Part shown: piece by piece, positions 42,901-51,067 of the stretch
Position numbering within the stretch: the stretch's first letter is position 1
How the letters are laid out: the number at the start of each line of letters is the position of its first letter
From: Bacteroidota bacterium
Lineage (GTDB): Bacteria; Bacteroidota; Bacteroidia; Chitinophagales; UBA10324
Assembly: GCA_018267315.1 (NCBI GenBank)
Contig: JAFDYS010000062.1
Span: 1-51,067, forward strand
Direction: 5' to 3'
DNA: 51,067 bases
Program-made: the position numbers and the translations under genes
Notes under the pieces: generated by a model
What the model was told of the DNA's origin: nothing
Seen by the model: only the letters and a program-made list of their open reading frames with translations
Databases searched by the model: none

Positions 42901-45187
42901 TTACCGCGAAATGTGCGGCGACCTTTCCATTGCAAACGGTTCTTATCTTATACTCTCTTCGACTCCCGGTGGTGATTTGTATATCAAGGGAAACTGGACC
43001 AATGCAGGGACCTTTACACCTAATTGCCGAAGTGTAAAATTCAATAGTGCTGCGGCGGATCAAACGATTACAAAAAGCAGTGGAGGAACAGAAACATTCA
43101 ATTACCTGTCGGTCGATAAATCGGGCTATAAGCTGAAGTTGGGTACCAATACCAATGTTAAAGTCGATGCCACTAACACTTGCGGTTTAGGAGGCGACTA
43201 TCTTACTATCACCAACGGTGACATTGATCTGAATGGACGGACACTATATCTCTCCGGACCCACCGGATTAGTAAGTGGAACGCTTGTGATGAACATCAAG
43301 GTGCTAAATGGAACACGATCAATACTTTCTTCTGTTTCCGGTGGAGTGGTGAGTTTAAGCAGCACATTGAACAGCAAAACAGCCCTGGTAGTTAACGGAG
43401 GCGGTTCAGGAAAAATTTTGTTTGGTGACAATGTAGAAGTGCAGACTGCCAGCGGTGAAATTGATTTTGGATCCGGAAATCTGGGTACGGTGAATTACAT
43501 CCTTCGTCTCAATAGTGGTGGAGCTGTAGTTGGTAACGCCTGTTATTACGCCCAGAATTCCAAACTGGTTTTTTCAACCGGAACGGTATATGATATTGTG
43601 GCCACACAGCAAGTATGGGAATCCGGTACATCCGGTGCAACACCCGGAGTGCCATGGAACGTTGAAGTAAATGCTTCTGGAACCGATGTAAGAACAAGCG
43701 ACAATGCAGATCGCGCGGTGAGAAATGACATCAGTATTTTGAGCGGCACCTTTGAACTCGGGGCAACAGGTTTCCTTCTCGGCAACCTCACCGTTGGTGG
43801 TGATTGGGTGAGGAATGCATCCGGAACATCATTCGTTCCCAATCAAAACAAAGTCACGTTTAACAGTGCCGTCAATGCCATCACACAACTTCAAACCATT
43901 ACCATGAGTGGCGATGGCAATGAAACATTCTATGATCTAGAACTCAATAATTCATCCGGTCTCACACTCTCAGGCACTACCAATGCATACGTAAACCATC
44001 AGCTTACACTCACGAGCGGCCTATTTAATACAGGAAGTAATGAGGTGTATGTGACCAGTATAGCTTCAAATTCTGTTACCGGCCATTATACTGATCAAAC
44101 GCAGGTGAATCCACTCAACTACACGGCCAGTTCGCACATCAACGGCAATCTGAGACGCAATGTGGTTGCTGCTACCGGTTATGATTTTCCTCTCGGAACT
44201 TCATCAAACTACCAATTGGCCACATTGTACTTCACCAACGTTGCTTCCATCACCAATGTGCTCGGATATTTCACGTCGGGCATATCCGGCACTTTTAATA
44301 GTTGCACCATCAACTATACACCTGTTATCGGGATGCTGAACGCAGGCTATTGGACACTTACTCCCACCGGTTCAATGACCGGTGTGAACTACGATGTAAC
44401 ACTTTATGAAACGGGCTTCACTGGCTTTACAGGGACTGCGATTTCAACTGGTGTGATCAAACGAACCGGCGTGCAAAACTGGAGCGGAACAGATTTTGGC
44501 AGCAACGGTACTCATACCAATTCCACCCAGCAGATGTACCAATCAAACACAATTGCTAAAGTTGTACGCACCAGTGTGCCATCATTCTCCGACTTTGCCA
44601 TCGGTTACAGCAATGGCACAGCACTTCCGATTGAAGTCACCACCTTTACCGCATCACTTTACAACGATGACGCGGTGCTTGAATGGAATACATCTGCAGA
44701 GTATAACACGGTCCGGTTTGCAGTGCAAAGAAGTCTGGATGGAAAGCAATTCATCGAAATAGGGAGTGTGCAGGCAGCAGGATTCTCGGCCTTGCCTTTG
44801 AAATATTCTTTCATTGACCCCGCCATAAGGGAAACCGGAGCTGATAAAATTTATTACCGGCTTCAGGTCTTTTACACTACGGAAGAACCGAACTTCACTG
44901 AAGTCAGGTGGATTAATCTTACAGGTGCTCAATCGCAGGAAGTGCTGGTTTATCCCAATCCGTTCAGTGAACGCGTGAATGTATCCTGGAAAGCGGAAGA
45001 AAAAGGAACTGCCATAATTCAGATTGAAGATGCGGGTGGCAAATTGATCTCCCAATACTCCGTTGAAGTATCGGCCGGAAGCAACTTCTTCACACTTAAT
45101 CAGCTTTCACCTTTACCTCAGGGTCTCTACATTTTAAGCATAACGGAAGGGCACACGCAGTTTATTAGTAAGTTATTGAAGCAATAG
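39956..45187 (+). CDS. Giant T9SS-secreted beta-helix protein 2 (1743 residues)
   Basis: Starts at a GTG (39956); the frame is open from 39929 but has no ATG, and the GTG gives a short, good signal peptide (VFSYIRGFLLAVLLLCGFLS, cleaved near NSQ). It enters the beta-helix directly (about 25-770): DNVTIDGLNSGGNSLTIDH, NNTIKRCTIL, NTISYCNITG. After WTGATNTDWNTSGNWNNG (about 782) it follows giant 1 module by module: EEWFPNNICSNRGVPYHVTI, SYYREMCGDLSIANGS, GGDLYIKGNWTNAGTFTPNC. It ends with the same FN3-like linker (LPIEVTTFTASL) and a T9SS type A domain (LVYPNPFSERVNVSW) from about 1664. Tandem duplicate of giant 1 lacking its N-terminal 245-residue domain. Likely adhesin or matrix protein. Confidence 0.88.
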   Translation: MFSYIRGFLLAVLLLCGFLSNSQVVVSGANVGNGTYANLGSAFTAVNSGSQSGATISISVSGSTVETASAVLNAGAWNSITIQPSGGSARTIYSIWPIQIAIDLNGADNVTIDGLNSGGNSLTIDHENIEDDCAAIRFINDAKNNTIKRCTILNSSQAQDVSGQGAVIWFSTAASSGSGNDNNTISYCNITGAYIASIFWRPSQGIRSNGTSGRTNDNNTIDHCNIYDFGTDVSDGASIGINVADYSSGWTISNNKIYETSALSFSTSLQEWKGIYINVNNTTNAGGFTISGNTVGYANSSGTGTSTFAGGTNMVYGIVFNAVNSGTTSTISSNTIAGIDQTSSRAPTTTSGPGTQVFTGVLVKNGPVSVTGNIIGSTSGTGSITVRSQQTSAATTTCVAGILNMGSSDNSISDNQIGGIAVTYSSGGSQTESFAGIRNESTGTVTINGNTIGNSTASNITSNETGAGLIGINLASSSGTITVSSNTIQNFRHTAANTGTGATASVIGVLANGSGGTYTITQNSINTLANNISSSSAVNVYAICLNQSGSGHSVSRNKIYDLSISNSNSSTSAELNVIRFMAGTVMVSNNMAHVGNSITCNPAIYALNVQGGAPAIYFNTIYLSGTASGTASNTQCFRMQNGSNGTVVVDNIFFNDRTSATAANNQTMYFSSITQRNYVTTCNYNDLYKNASNTNLVTVVGGANSPYSTLANWQLFSGMDANSLSQSVAFISTLGSNIGFLHINRTSCSYNLAGTPVSGITIDFDGDSRSATTPSMGADEIGYVSWTGATNTDWNTSGNWNNGLIPTIYYDVNIPSGLTNYPVISVADATCHSVTINTGASLTMQSNRQLTLDPCSSSSSFSNSGTFSAGTGTETVVFNGSGTVSGTTGTTFNQVTIKGGVDFKSSSPYSTISKQLEIQSGGYVTTGAAPYYSTGSILMYNTGGSFTAGEEWFPNNICSNRGVPYHVTITGSTSLSLGSASYYREMCGDLSIANGSYLILSSTPGGDLYIKGNWTNAGTFTPNCRSVKFNSAAADQTITKSSGGTETFNYLSVDKSGYKLKLGTNTNVKVDATNTCGLGGDYLTITNGDIDLNGRTLYLSGPTGLVSGTLVMNIKVLNGTRSILSSVSGGVVSLSSTLNSKTALVVNGGGSGKILFGDNVEVQTASGEIDFGSGNLGTVNYILRLNSGGAVVGNACYYAQNSKLVFSTGTVYDIVATQQVWESGTSGATPGVPWNVEVNASGTDVRTSDNADRAVRNDISILSGTFELGATGFLLGNLTVGGDWVRNASGTSFVPNQNKVTFNSAVNAITQLQTITMSGDGNETFYDLELNNSSGLTLSGTTNAYVNHQLTLTSGLFNTGSNEVYVTSIASNSVTGHYTDQTQVNPLNYTASSHINGNLRRNVVAATGYDFPLGTSSNYQLATLYFTNVASITNVLGYFTSGISGTFNSCTINYTPVIGMLNAGYWTLTPTGSMTGVNYDVTLYETGFTGFTGTAISTGVIKRTGVQNWSGTDFGSNGTHTNSTQQMYQSNTIAKVVRTSVPSFSDFAIGYSNGTALPIEVTTFTASLYNDDAVLEWNTSAEYNTVRFAVQRSLDGKQFIEIGSVQAAGFSALPLKYSFIDPAIRETGADKIYYRLQVFYTTEEPNFTEVRWINLTGAQSQEVLVYPNPFSERVNVSWKAEEKGTAIIQIEDAGGKLISQYSVEVSAGSNFFTLNQLSPLPQGLYILSITEGHTQFISKLLKQ

Positions 45188-45246
45188 CTCTTCTGCGTTG
45201 CACCATTCAGTCAATCATCTTCTCATCCTTCATCGGTTGTTCGCGG

Positions 45247-45254
45247 TATTTTTG
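45247..45254 (+). promoter_or_regulatory. -7 box before the histidine kinase gene
   Basis: TATTTTTG, an exact TAnnTTTG, ends 11 nt before the ATG at 45266, so the leader is only a few nucleotides. It shows that the kinase-regulator pair can be transcribed apart from the giant gene upstream. Confidence 0.5.
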
Positions 45255-45265
45255 CAACTGCTGAA

Positions 45266-46531
45266 ATGAAGAGCCGCACCATTCAAATCATTTTCACGCT
45301 TGCTGTGATTGCTATCGCCGGCATAGTGGTGATGCAGGTGTTCTGGTTTCGCCAGGCATTTGATGCAAGAGAGAAGCAGTTTGATCAGAATGTTTATACC
45401 GCCCTGCAAACCGTAGGTGAGCAGATCCTGCAGATCAACCAGCAGCAAATTCCCAACACCAGTCTGGTCAACCAGCTCTCGAGCAACTATTTTGTGGTGA
45501 GTGTGAATGGTGAAATTGATACGCGCGTATTGGAAGCGCTGCTGAAAGCAGAATTCAGGAACCGGGATCTGACGCAGGATTTTGAATACGGCGTGTATGA
45601 CTGCAACCACCAGAAACTGGTCTATGGCAATTACGTGTCATTCACTAAAGACGAAAAGCAACTTCATGACCGGGAGCTGCCGCAATGGAAAAACGACCTC
45701 TATTATTTCAGTGTGAATTTTCCGGAGAAGAAAGGACAGATCATCGGCTCACTCGGCATCTGGATTTATTCATCCATTGTTTTGCTGGTGGTGGTGGGTT
45801 TCTTCGCCTTTTCCATCATTGCCATATTCCGGCAAAAGCAATTGGCTGAAGTGCAGAAAGATTTCGTGAATAACATGACGCATGAGTTCAAAACACCGGT
45901 GTCAACCATTTTGGTTACATCACGGTTGCTTAACAGGGATGAAGTACAGCGTGACCCGCAGTCCATCAATCAGTATTCTTCTCTCATTCAGTCAGAAGCC
46001 CTGCGGTTGAAAAGCCAGGTGGAACGGGTGTTGCAGGTGGCGGTGTGGGATGAAAGGAAATTGCAGTACAAGTTTGAGATGCTTGACATTCATGAATGCC
46101 TGGAACAGGCCATCAATAGTCTGGAACATGTAATCATGGAGAAAGGCGGAGCGCTGTCAAAAAATCTTTTAGCTACACAATCGCACGTGCGGGCAGACCG
46201 GCTTCACCTCTCCAATGTATTTTACAATTTGATTGACAATGCGGTTAAATACAATCAAAAAGAGCCCAGGGTGGAAGTAAGCACAGCGAATGCGCGAAAT
46301 GAAATTGAGATACGGATCAAAGACAATGGCATCGGGATTGAAGCGCGCAACATCCGCCGCATATTTGACCGGTTCTACCGTGTGCACACAGGCGATGTGC
46401 ATGATGTAAAGGGATTCGGTCTGGGTTTGTACTATGTAAAAAAAGTGGTGCAGGATCACAAAGGAAAAATCAGCGTGAGCAGCGTACCGGGAAGCGGAAC
46501 CGAGTTTTTACTTTCATTTCCATTATCATGA
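45266..46531 (+). CDS. Membrane sensor histidine kinase
   Basis: 421 residues. Two helices (about 7-27 and 165-187) enclose a periplasmic sensor domain of about 135 residues with no recognised fold. HisKA domain with H206 in FVNNMTHEFKTPVSTIL; then a HATPase domain with the N-box NVFYNLIDNAVKYNQKEP, G1 IKDNGIGIEARNI, F-box FDRFYRV and G2 GFGLGLYYVKKVV. All catalytic boxes are intact. The stop overlaps the next start (ATGA), so the pair with the OmpR-type regulator is translationally coupled. Signal unknown. Confidence 0.94.
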   Translation: MKSRTIQIIFTLAVIAIAGIVVMQVFWFRQAFDAREKQFDQNVYTALQTVGEQILQINQQQIPNTSLVNQLSSNYFVVSVNGEIDTRVLEALLKAEFRNRDLTQDFEYGVYDCNHQKLVYGNYVSFTKDEKQLHDRELPQWKNDLYYFSVNFPEKKGQIIGSLGIWIYSSIVLLVVVGFFAFSIIAIFRQKQLAEVQKDFVNNMTHEFKTPVSTILVTSRLLNRDEVQRDPQSINQYSSLIQSEALRLKSQVERVLQVAVWDERKLQYKFEMLDIHECLEQAINSLEHVIMEKGGALSKNLLATQSHVRADRLHLSNVFYNLIDNAVKYNQKEPRVEVSTANARNEIEIRIKDNGIGIEARNIRRIFDRFYRVHTGDVHDVKGFGLGLYYVKKVVQDHKGKISVSSVPGSGTEFLLSFPLS

Positions 46532-47214
46532 ATGCTAAAGCACAAATATTGTTGGTGGAAGATGACACGTCTCTGGCGCGCGTGATCAGGGACTATCTGG
46601 CGCTTTCGCAATTTGCGGTTACGGTTTGCGAAGATGGCGTTGCGGCGCTCAGCACATTCAAAACGCGTCCGTTTGATCTGTGCATTGTGGATGTGATGCT
46701 GCCTAAAATGGATGGCTTCACACTCGTGGAGAAAATCCGCGAGTCCAACAAAACCACGCCCGTGCTGTTCCTCACTTCCAAGTCCGCCAAGGAAGACCGC
46801 ATTAAGGGGTTCACCAAAGGGGGTGATGATTTTATCACCAAGCCGTTCGATATTGAAGAGCTTGTGCTGCGGATCAATGTCTTTCTCAAGCGCAGCGGCA
46901 AAAACACGGATCAGGAGGTTTTTGAATTCGGACAATGCACTTTTGATTATCCGAATTATGAGTTGACCGTGAAAGCCAATAAACAAAAACTCACGGAGAA
47001 GGAAGCGGAGATCCTCCGCGTGCTGTGCAGCAACCGGCAGCGCGTGATGCCCCGCGAAGAAATGCTGATGCAGGTGTGGGGCAAAGATGATTACTTCCTC
47101 GGCCGCAGCATGGACGTGTACATCTCCAAATTGCGTAAGTATCTTTCACCCGATGACAGCGTAGAAATCGAGAACCATCATGGAGTGGGTTTCAAGTTGC
47201 TGGAAAAGAAATGA
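46528..47214 (+). CDS. OmpR-family response regulator
   Basis: 228 residues. Receiver domain 5-120 with acidic pocket E11-D12-D13, phosphorylation site D55 in IVDVMLPKMDG, Thr/Ser in FLTSKSA and Lys in FITKPFD. C-terminal winged-helix DNA-binding domain from about 133: KLTEKEAEILRVLCSNRQRV, then GRSMDVYISKLRKYLSPDDS and NHHGVGFKLLEKK. Partner of the kinase at 45266. Its end overlaps the next kinase frame by 35 bp, which ties the two signalling pairs together. Confidence 0.95.
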   Translation: MNAKAQILLVEDDTSLARVIRDYLALSQFAVTVCEDGVAALSTFKTRPFDLCIVDVMLPKMDGFTLVEKIRESNKTTPVLFLTSKSAKEDRIKGFTKGGDDFITKPFDIEELVLRINVFLKRSGKNTDQEVFEFGQCTFDYPNYELTVKANKQKLTEKEAEILRVLCSNRQRVMPREEMLMQVWGKDDYFLGRSMDVYISKLRKYLSPDDSVEIENHHGVGFKLLEKK

Positions 47215-50200
47215 CACCTCAGTATTTCTGCTGAACACCCTCGCTTTGTGGTTTATGGTAGCGGCGCTGCTTGCCGGGCAACCAGCGGATGCACAAAATC
47301 CTGCCACGGATTTTCATTTTGAAAATATCACCACTGCTCAGGGTCTTTCCAGCAACGACATTACCTGCATTTACCAGGATCGAAAGGGATTTCTGTGGGT
47401 GGGCACGCATTTCGGTCTCAATCGTTATGACGGACAACTGGTTCAAACATATTACCACGAAGTTGATAATCCGAACTCATTAAGCGGGAATGATGTCACA
47501 GACATTTTAGAAGACCGGAGCGGCATCTTTTGGATCGCCACCAAAGATGGCGGTCTTACACGATTTGATCCGGACACCTTGCCGCAAATTCAGTTTCGCC
47601 AATTTCAAAATGATCCGGCAAACCCGCATTCAATTGCGGTGAATCGCCTCACCTGCCTGTTCGATTACAATGATGAATACCTGCTTGCGGGTGCGGAAAA
47701 CGTAACGGGCGTTTTTGTGAACAAGCGAACCTTCGAATTCAGTTACCCGCAGATGGATATGATCCATACAGGGAATCTTTCTCCTTTGAATGCACAACCG
47801 CATCCGGCAAAAATTTCCAACTGGATTCAGCACATCGTGCGGTTGGATAATTCTCTGTGCGTTTCATTTCTAATCGGCGGATTCGTCTATAAGCTTTCTG
47901 CACCGGCATTTCAATTCAATATCGCGGCTAAAGTGGGCAATGAGTCCACGGCCTATTCGGTTTCTTCATTTCTGTTCGAAGGTGAAAAGGCCTGGTTGGC
48001 GGCGTGGCGCAACGGACTTTTTCTGCAGTACGGTTTGCTTGAAGACACTACTCACTTTCCGGTACAGGAAAAAGTGGTTGATGTGAATGATGAAGTGCTT
48101 TGCCTCGAAAAGTGGAGTGATGATTTTGTGATCGCCGGAACCAAGTCATCGGGGCTACTGATTGTAAACCGGCAGAACTATGCATACACCAACCTGCATC
48201 ATTCGCGGCTCGATGCATTCACCATTGCATCGGATCGTGTGAATTGCCTGCTCAAAGACCGTGATGGAATCCTGTGGGTGGGTACCTCCAACGGGTTGTC
48301 AAAATACAATCCCGATCAATGGCAGTTTCATGCTTGTGACCTGCTGGCCGATCCGAAAAATGAACTCATTCATTTCAGCATTTTTGAAGACCCATCCGGT
48401 GAGCTGAATGTTTGTACGAGCGCCGGCATTTTCAAATGCGATCCGGAGCAGAGAGCTCCCCGTTTGATGCCCGTGTTTGAAAACGGGGAAATCATATCGC
48501 CCACTTGTATTATCAAAACGGATGATGATCGGTATTTCCTGGGATCAGAAAGCAGGATGTTTCAATTTAATCTACCGGGCGGACGTATCGAACAAATTGA
48601 CTTGAAGGCCATGAACGATTCACCGCCCATGGCTTATTTCTCTGCAAAACTGCAGGTGCGTTCAGTCATAAAAGATTCCATCAATGGAAATCCTTTTCTC
48701 ATTCTTGCCATTCTCGGCGACGGGCTGGGTTTCTATGATTTACAACAGCACCGGCTTACTCTGATGATTAAGATGAATGCTGTACCCCGCAGTTTGGGTA
48801 ATAATTTGGTAAGAGCAGTAACCAGAGATCATGACGGAAACATTTGGGTGGGTACTTCCGGTGGATTGTACCGGTGGAGAAGAAGCTTTCCGCTGCAAAA
48901 TGATTTTGAGGCATTCCTGCATCAGCCGGGAAATGATTCTTCCCTTTCAGGAAATGAAATCACCGGATTACTGGTGGATTCGAAAAACCAACTTTGGATA
49001 TCCACCAACGGAACCGGCCTGAACAAATTTACCGGTACCGGGTTCAAACATTATTTCGCGCCTACCGTCACAGGAAACAAAATGACCGACCTGGTGGAAG
49101 ACAATCAGGATCGTATTTGGATCGCAACAGCTAGCGGATTCCTTGTCTTTTACAAGAAGTCAGAAAATTTTAAGGAAGTCACTCTTGCAAATGCAGACTG
49201 GATACTAAAACCACCTGCGCGTATGCTGAAAAGATCAAACGGATCCATCAGCTATGGCGCGGGAAATTTCCTGGTGACGTTTAACCCTGATTCATTCAGG
49301 ATGAGCCATGCGGTGCCGCAGATTTATCTCACGGCATTCAATGTAATGGGCAATGATATTTCCTTGGCCGGTTTAGAAAAAGACGCCCTCTCATTTCCTT
49401 ATTACAGGAACTTTATCAGCTTCAGTTTTTCTGCTCTGCAACTGTCTCAGCCCGGTATGGTACGGTATCAGTATTGGTTAAAGGGACTTGAAGAAACATG
49501 GAGTGAACCGGTACAAACGGGTCACGCTGTTTTCACCAGTTTACCGCCCGGTAAATTCGAATTCTATGTAAGATCAACCGTGGCAACCGGTGAATGGGGG
49601 AAGCCCGTTATGCTGGCAGCCTTTGAAATCAGGAATCCATTCTGGTACACCTGGTGGTTCCTGCTGATCAGTTTGGCAACGATGGCGCTGATCATCTATA
49701 TTATAATACGTGTCCGGCTTCAGCAATTGATGCGCTTGCATGAAGTCAGGACCCGCATCGCTACGGATTTGCATGATGACATTGGCTCAGCGCTGAGCAG
49801 TATATCCATCAGTAGTCAGCTCGTAAAAAAATTTTCGACACACGAAGATGAACGGGTTGACCGCATCCTGAACAGGATTAATACAACCTCCCGCGAAACA
49901 TTGGAAAGCATGAGCGACATTGTATGGGCCATTAACCCGCAAAATGACTCAGGCAAAAATATGGTAATGAAGATGCAGCGGGTTCTTGCTGATTTGCTTG
50001 AATCTAAAGGCATCGGAGTTGAATTCAGTGTGGATCCCCGTTTTGAATCCATGAAACTCAACATGGATGGACGAAAAAATCTGTATCTCATTTTCAAAGA
50101 AGCGGTCAATAATATTTCTAAACACAGCAGTTGCAAAAATGCCAGGGTTCAGATTCAGTTGACAGACCGAATGGTGACAATGCGTGTGGAAGATGATGGC

Positions 50201-50356
50201 AACGGTTTTATTGTTACCAAAAGCCGGTTGGGAAATGGACTTGATTCCATGAAATTCCGCGCTTCTCAGCTTCATGCGGTTCTGCATGTGGAATCCGAAG
50301 AAGGCAAAGGAACCAGACTGGTGCTGGAAACGACTGCTACGAAAATTCGGGATTGA
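47180..50356 (+). CDS. Propeller-type sensor histidine kinase (Reg_prop, Y_Y_Y, HisKA_3)
   Basis: 1058 residues; the start at 47180 overlaps the regulator gene by 35 bp and gives a signal anchor (SVFLLNTLALWFMVAALLAG, then QPADAQ). The periplasmic part (about 45-715) has two-component-regulator propeller repeats such as ITCIYQDRKGFLWVGTHFGL, VTDILEDRSGIFWIATKDGG and LLVDSKNQLWISTNGTGLNK, followed by a Y_Y_Y domain (RYQYWLKGLEETWSEPVQTG). One helix at 824-848; HisKA_3 with H865 in IATDLHDDIGSALSSIS; HATPase with FKEAVNNISKHSSC and EDDGNGFIV. Unlike many Bacteroidota hybrids of this layout it has no fused receiver or AraC domain; its partner is the NarL-type regulator next door. Confidence 0.92.
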   Translation: MEWVSSCWKRNDTSVFLLNTLALWFMVAALLAGQPADAQNPATDFHFENITTAQGLSSNDITCIYQDRKGFLWVGTHFGLNRYDGQLVQTYYHEVDNPNSLSGNDVTDILEDRSGIFWIATKDGGLTRFDPDTLPQIQFRQFQNDPANPHSIAVNRLTCLFDYNDEYLLAGAENVTGVFVNKRTFEFSYPQMDMIHTGNLSPLNAQPHPAKISNWIQHIVRLDNSLCVSFLIGGFVYKLSAPAFQFNIAAKVGNESTAYSVSSFLFEGEKAWLAAWRNGLFLQYGLLEDTTHFPVQEKVVDVNDEVLCLEKWSDDFVIAGTKSSGLLIVNRQNYAYTNLHHSRLDAFTIASDRVNCLLKDRDGILWVGTSNGLSKYNPDQWQFHACDLLADPKNELIHFSIFEDPSGELNVCTSAGIFKCDPEQRAPRLMPVFENGEIISPTCIIKTDDDRYFLGSESRMFQFNLPGGRIEQIDLKAMNDSPPMAYFSAKLQVRSVIKDSINGNPFLILAILGDGLGFYDLQQHRLTLMIKMNAVPRSLGNNLVRAVTRDHDGNIWVGTSGGLYRWRRSFPLQNDFEAFLHQPGNDSSLSGNEITGLLVDSKNQLWISTNGTGLNKFTGTGFKHYFAPTVTGNKMTDLVEDNQDRIWIATASGFLVFYKKSENFKEVTLANADWILKPPARMLKRSNGSISYGAGNFLVTFNPDSFRMSHAVPQIYLTAFNVMGNDISLAGLEKDALSFPYYRNFISFSFSALQLSQPGMVRYQYWLKGLEETWSEPVQTGHAVFTSLPPGKFEFYVRSTVATGEWGKPVMLAAFEIRNPFWYTWWFLLISLATMALIIYIIIRVRLQQLMRLHEVRTRIATDLHDDIGSALSSISISSQLVKKFSTHEDERVDRILNRINTTSRETLESMSDIVWAINPQNDSGKNMVMKMQRVLADLLESKGIGVEFSVDPRFESMKLNMDGRKNLYLIFKEAVNNISKHSSCKNARVQIQLTDRMVTMRVEDDGNGFIVTKSRLGNGLDSMKFRASQLHAVLHVESEEGKGTRLVLETTATKIRD

Positions 50357-50449
50357 CTGATGGTGCGAATCACTTTATTCTTGCAATAACAAATTTGAAT
50401 CAAAACTGAGCGAAGGGCTTCTGTTATCGACTCAACCAATAAGACTGCC

Positions 50450-51067
50450 ATGAGTCAAAAGAAAATACGGGTTATTGTTTTTGATGACCACCCGGCCATC
50501 AGGGACAATATTGAATTGCTGGTAGATGCTGAGCCCGATATGATTTGTGTGGGAACTTTTCCGGATTGTCGTGATCTTGAAAGAAAGATTGAAAAGTCAG
50601 AGCCCGATGTAATTGTGATGGATATTCAAATGCCCGGTATGAATGGAATTGAAGGAGTCAAGTTGATCAGGGGTAAGTTTCCGGCAATGAGAATCCTCAT
50701 GCAAACAGTGTTTGAGGATGAACAGCGAATATTCGATTCCATCTGCGCCGGAGCGAATGGTTATATTTTGAAAAAGAGTTCGGCAGAAGAAATAATTAAA
50801 GCAATCAGGGATGTTCATGCCGGTGGCTCGGCAATGACGCCAACGGTCGCCGGCAAAGTGCTCGAAAGGGTGAAGGGGTCATTTGGCGCAGTGTCGAATC
50901 CTGATGATATTTCATTGTCAGAACGGGAGCACGAAATTCTGATGCTGCTTTCCAAAGGAAAGAGTTACAAGATGATTGCCGATGAATTGAAGATCAGTTT
51001 TCATACGGTTGATTCGCATTTGCGAAAAGTGTATGAAAAATTGCATGTACACTCTATGACAGAGGCC
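50450..51067 (+). CDS. NarL/LuxR-family response regulator (C-terminus cut)
   Basis: 206 codons from the ATG at 50450, running off the right edge. Receiver domain starts MSQKKIRVIVFDDHPAIRDN; acidic pair D12-D13 (FDDH), phosphorylation site D58 in IVMDIQMPGMNG, Lys in GYILKKSSAEE. LuxR-type helix-turn-helix: SLSEREHEILMLLSKGKSYK, then ADELKISFHTVDSHLRKVYE and KLHVHSMTEA, so only the last few residues are missing. It lies 93 bp after the HisKA_3 kinase, the kinase class that normally pairs with NarL-type regulators. Confidence 0.93.
   Translation, partial: MSQKKIRVIVFDDHPAIRDNIELLVDAEPDMICVGTFPDCRDLERKIEKSEPDVIVMDIQMPGMNGIEGVKLIRGKFPAMRILMQTVFEDEQRIFDSICAGANGYILKKSSAEEIIKAIRDVHAGGSAMTPTVAGKVLERVKGSFGAVSNPDDISLSEREHEILMLLSKGKSYKMIADELKISFHTVDSHLRKVYEKLHVHSMTEA

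Overview
This window comes from a member of the Bacteroidota. Four signs agree: six proteins end in a type IX secretion (T9SS) sorting domain with a YPNP/FPNP start; several promoters match the phylum pattern TTG-N18/19-TAnnTTTG; Shine-Dalgarno sites are mostly absent; and there is an ExbB-ExbD-ExbD-TonB operon of the form usual in this phylum. A place near Chitinophagia/Saprospiria is a guess. I see no rRNA, tRNA, CRISPR array, transposase or integrase.

Layout. 1-305: start of a saccharopine dehydrogenase-like gene, reading off the left edge. 386-874: cytidine deaminase. 927-6936 (minus): an energy-transduction operon of ExbB, two ExbD, TonB, a small membrane protein, a PstS-like lipoprotein and a TPR protein with a degenerate retropepsin-like end. 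7068-8573: amino acid permease. 8733-10781: a small lipoprotein and a secreted seven-bladed propeller. 10787-15645 (minus): nuoL-nuoM-nuoN, cut off from the rest of complex I and with its own promoter. 15940-17427: a second secreted propeller. 17536-18101: mazEF, followed by a repeat-rich gap. 18696-23191 (minus): class III nucleotide cyclase, LolA-like carrier, FtsK translocase. 23398-25029: pruA. 25064-26149: a low-GC fic gene lying between the real 3' end of pruA and a second copy of that 3' end. 26391-33380 (minus): DUF5916-type outer-membrane protein, TMEM175-type channel, secreted alpha-amylase and a small T9SS protein. 33788-45187: two giant tandem T9SS proteins of 1999 and 1743 residues. 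45266-51067: two successive two-component systems, the last regulator running off the right edge.

How the genes work together. The TonB operon powers outer-membrane uptake, the T9SS cargo proteins act outside the cell or on its surface (starch breakdown, adhesion, propeller scaffolds), and the four-gene signalling block directly downstream of the giant proteins is a candidate for controlling surface functions, though only position suggests this.

The most notable structure is at 24880-26386. The last 49 codons of pruA occur twice, 1357 bp apart, with seven differences that are all synonymous, and a fic gene lies between them. This looks like Campbell-type integration of a very small fic-bearing element that brought its own replacement 3' end for the target gene. 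Other items worth a look are short repeats inside nuoM, in the nuoL-nuoM gap, after mazF and in the pruA leader, and several -7 boxes 4-11 nt before start codons that suggest leaderless transcripts.
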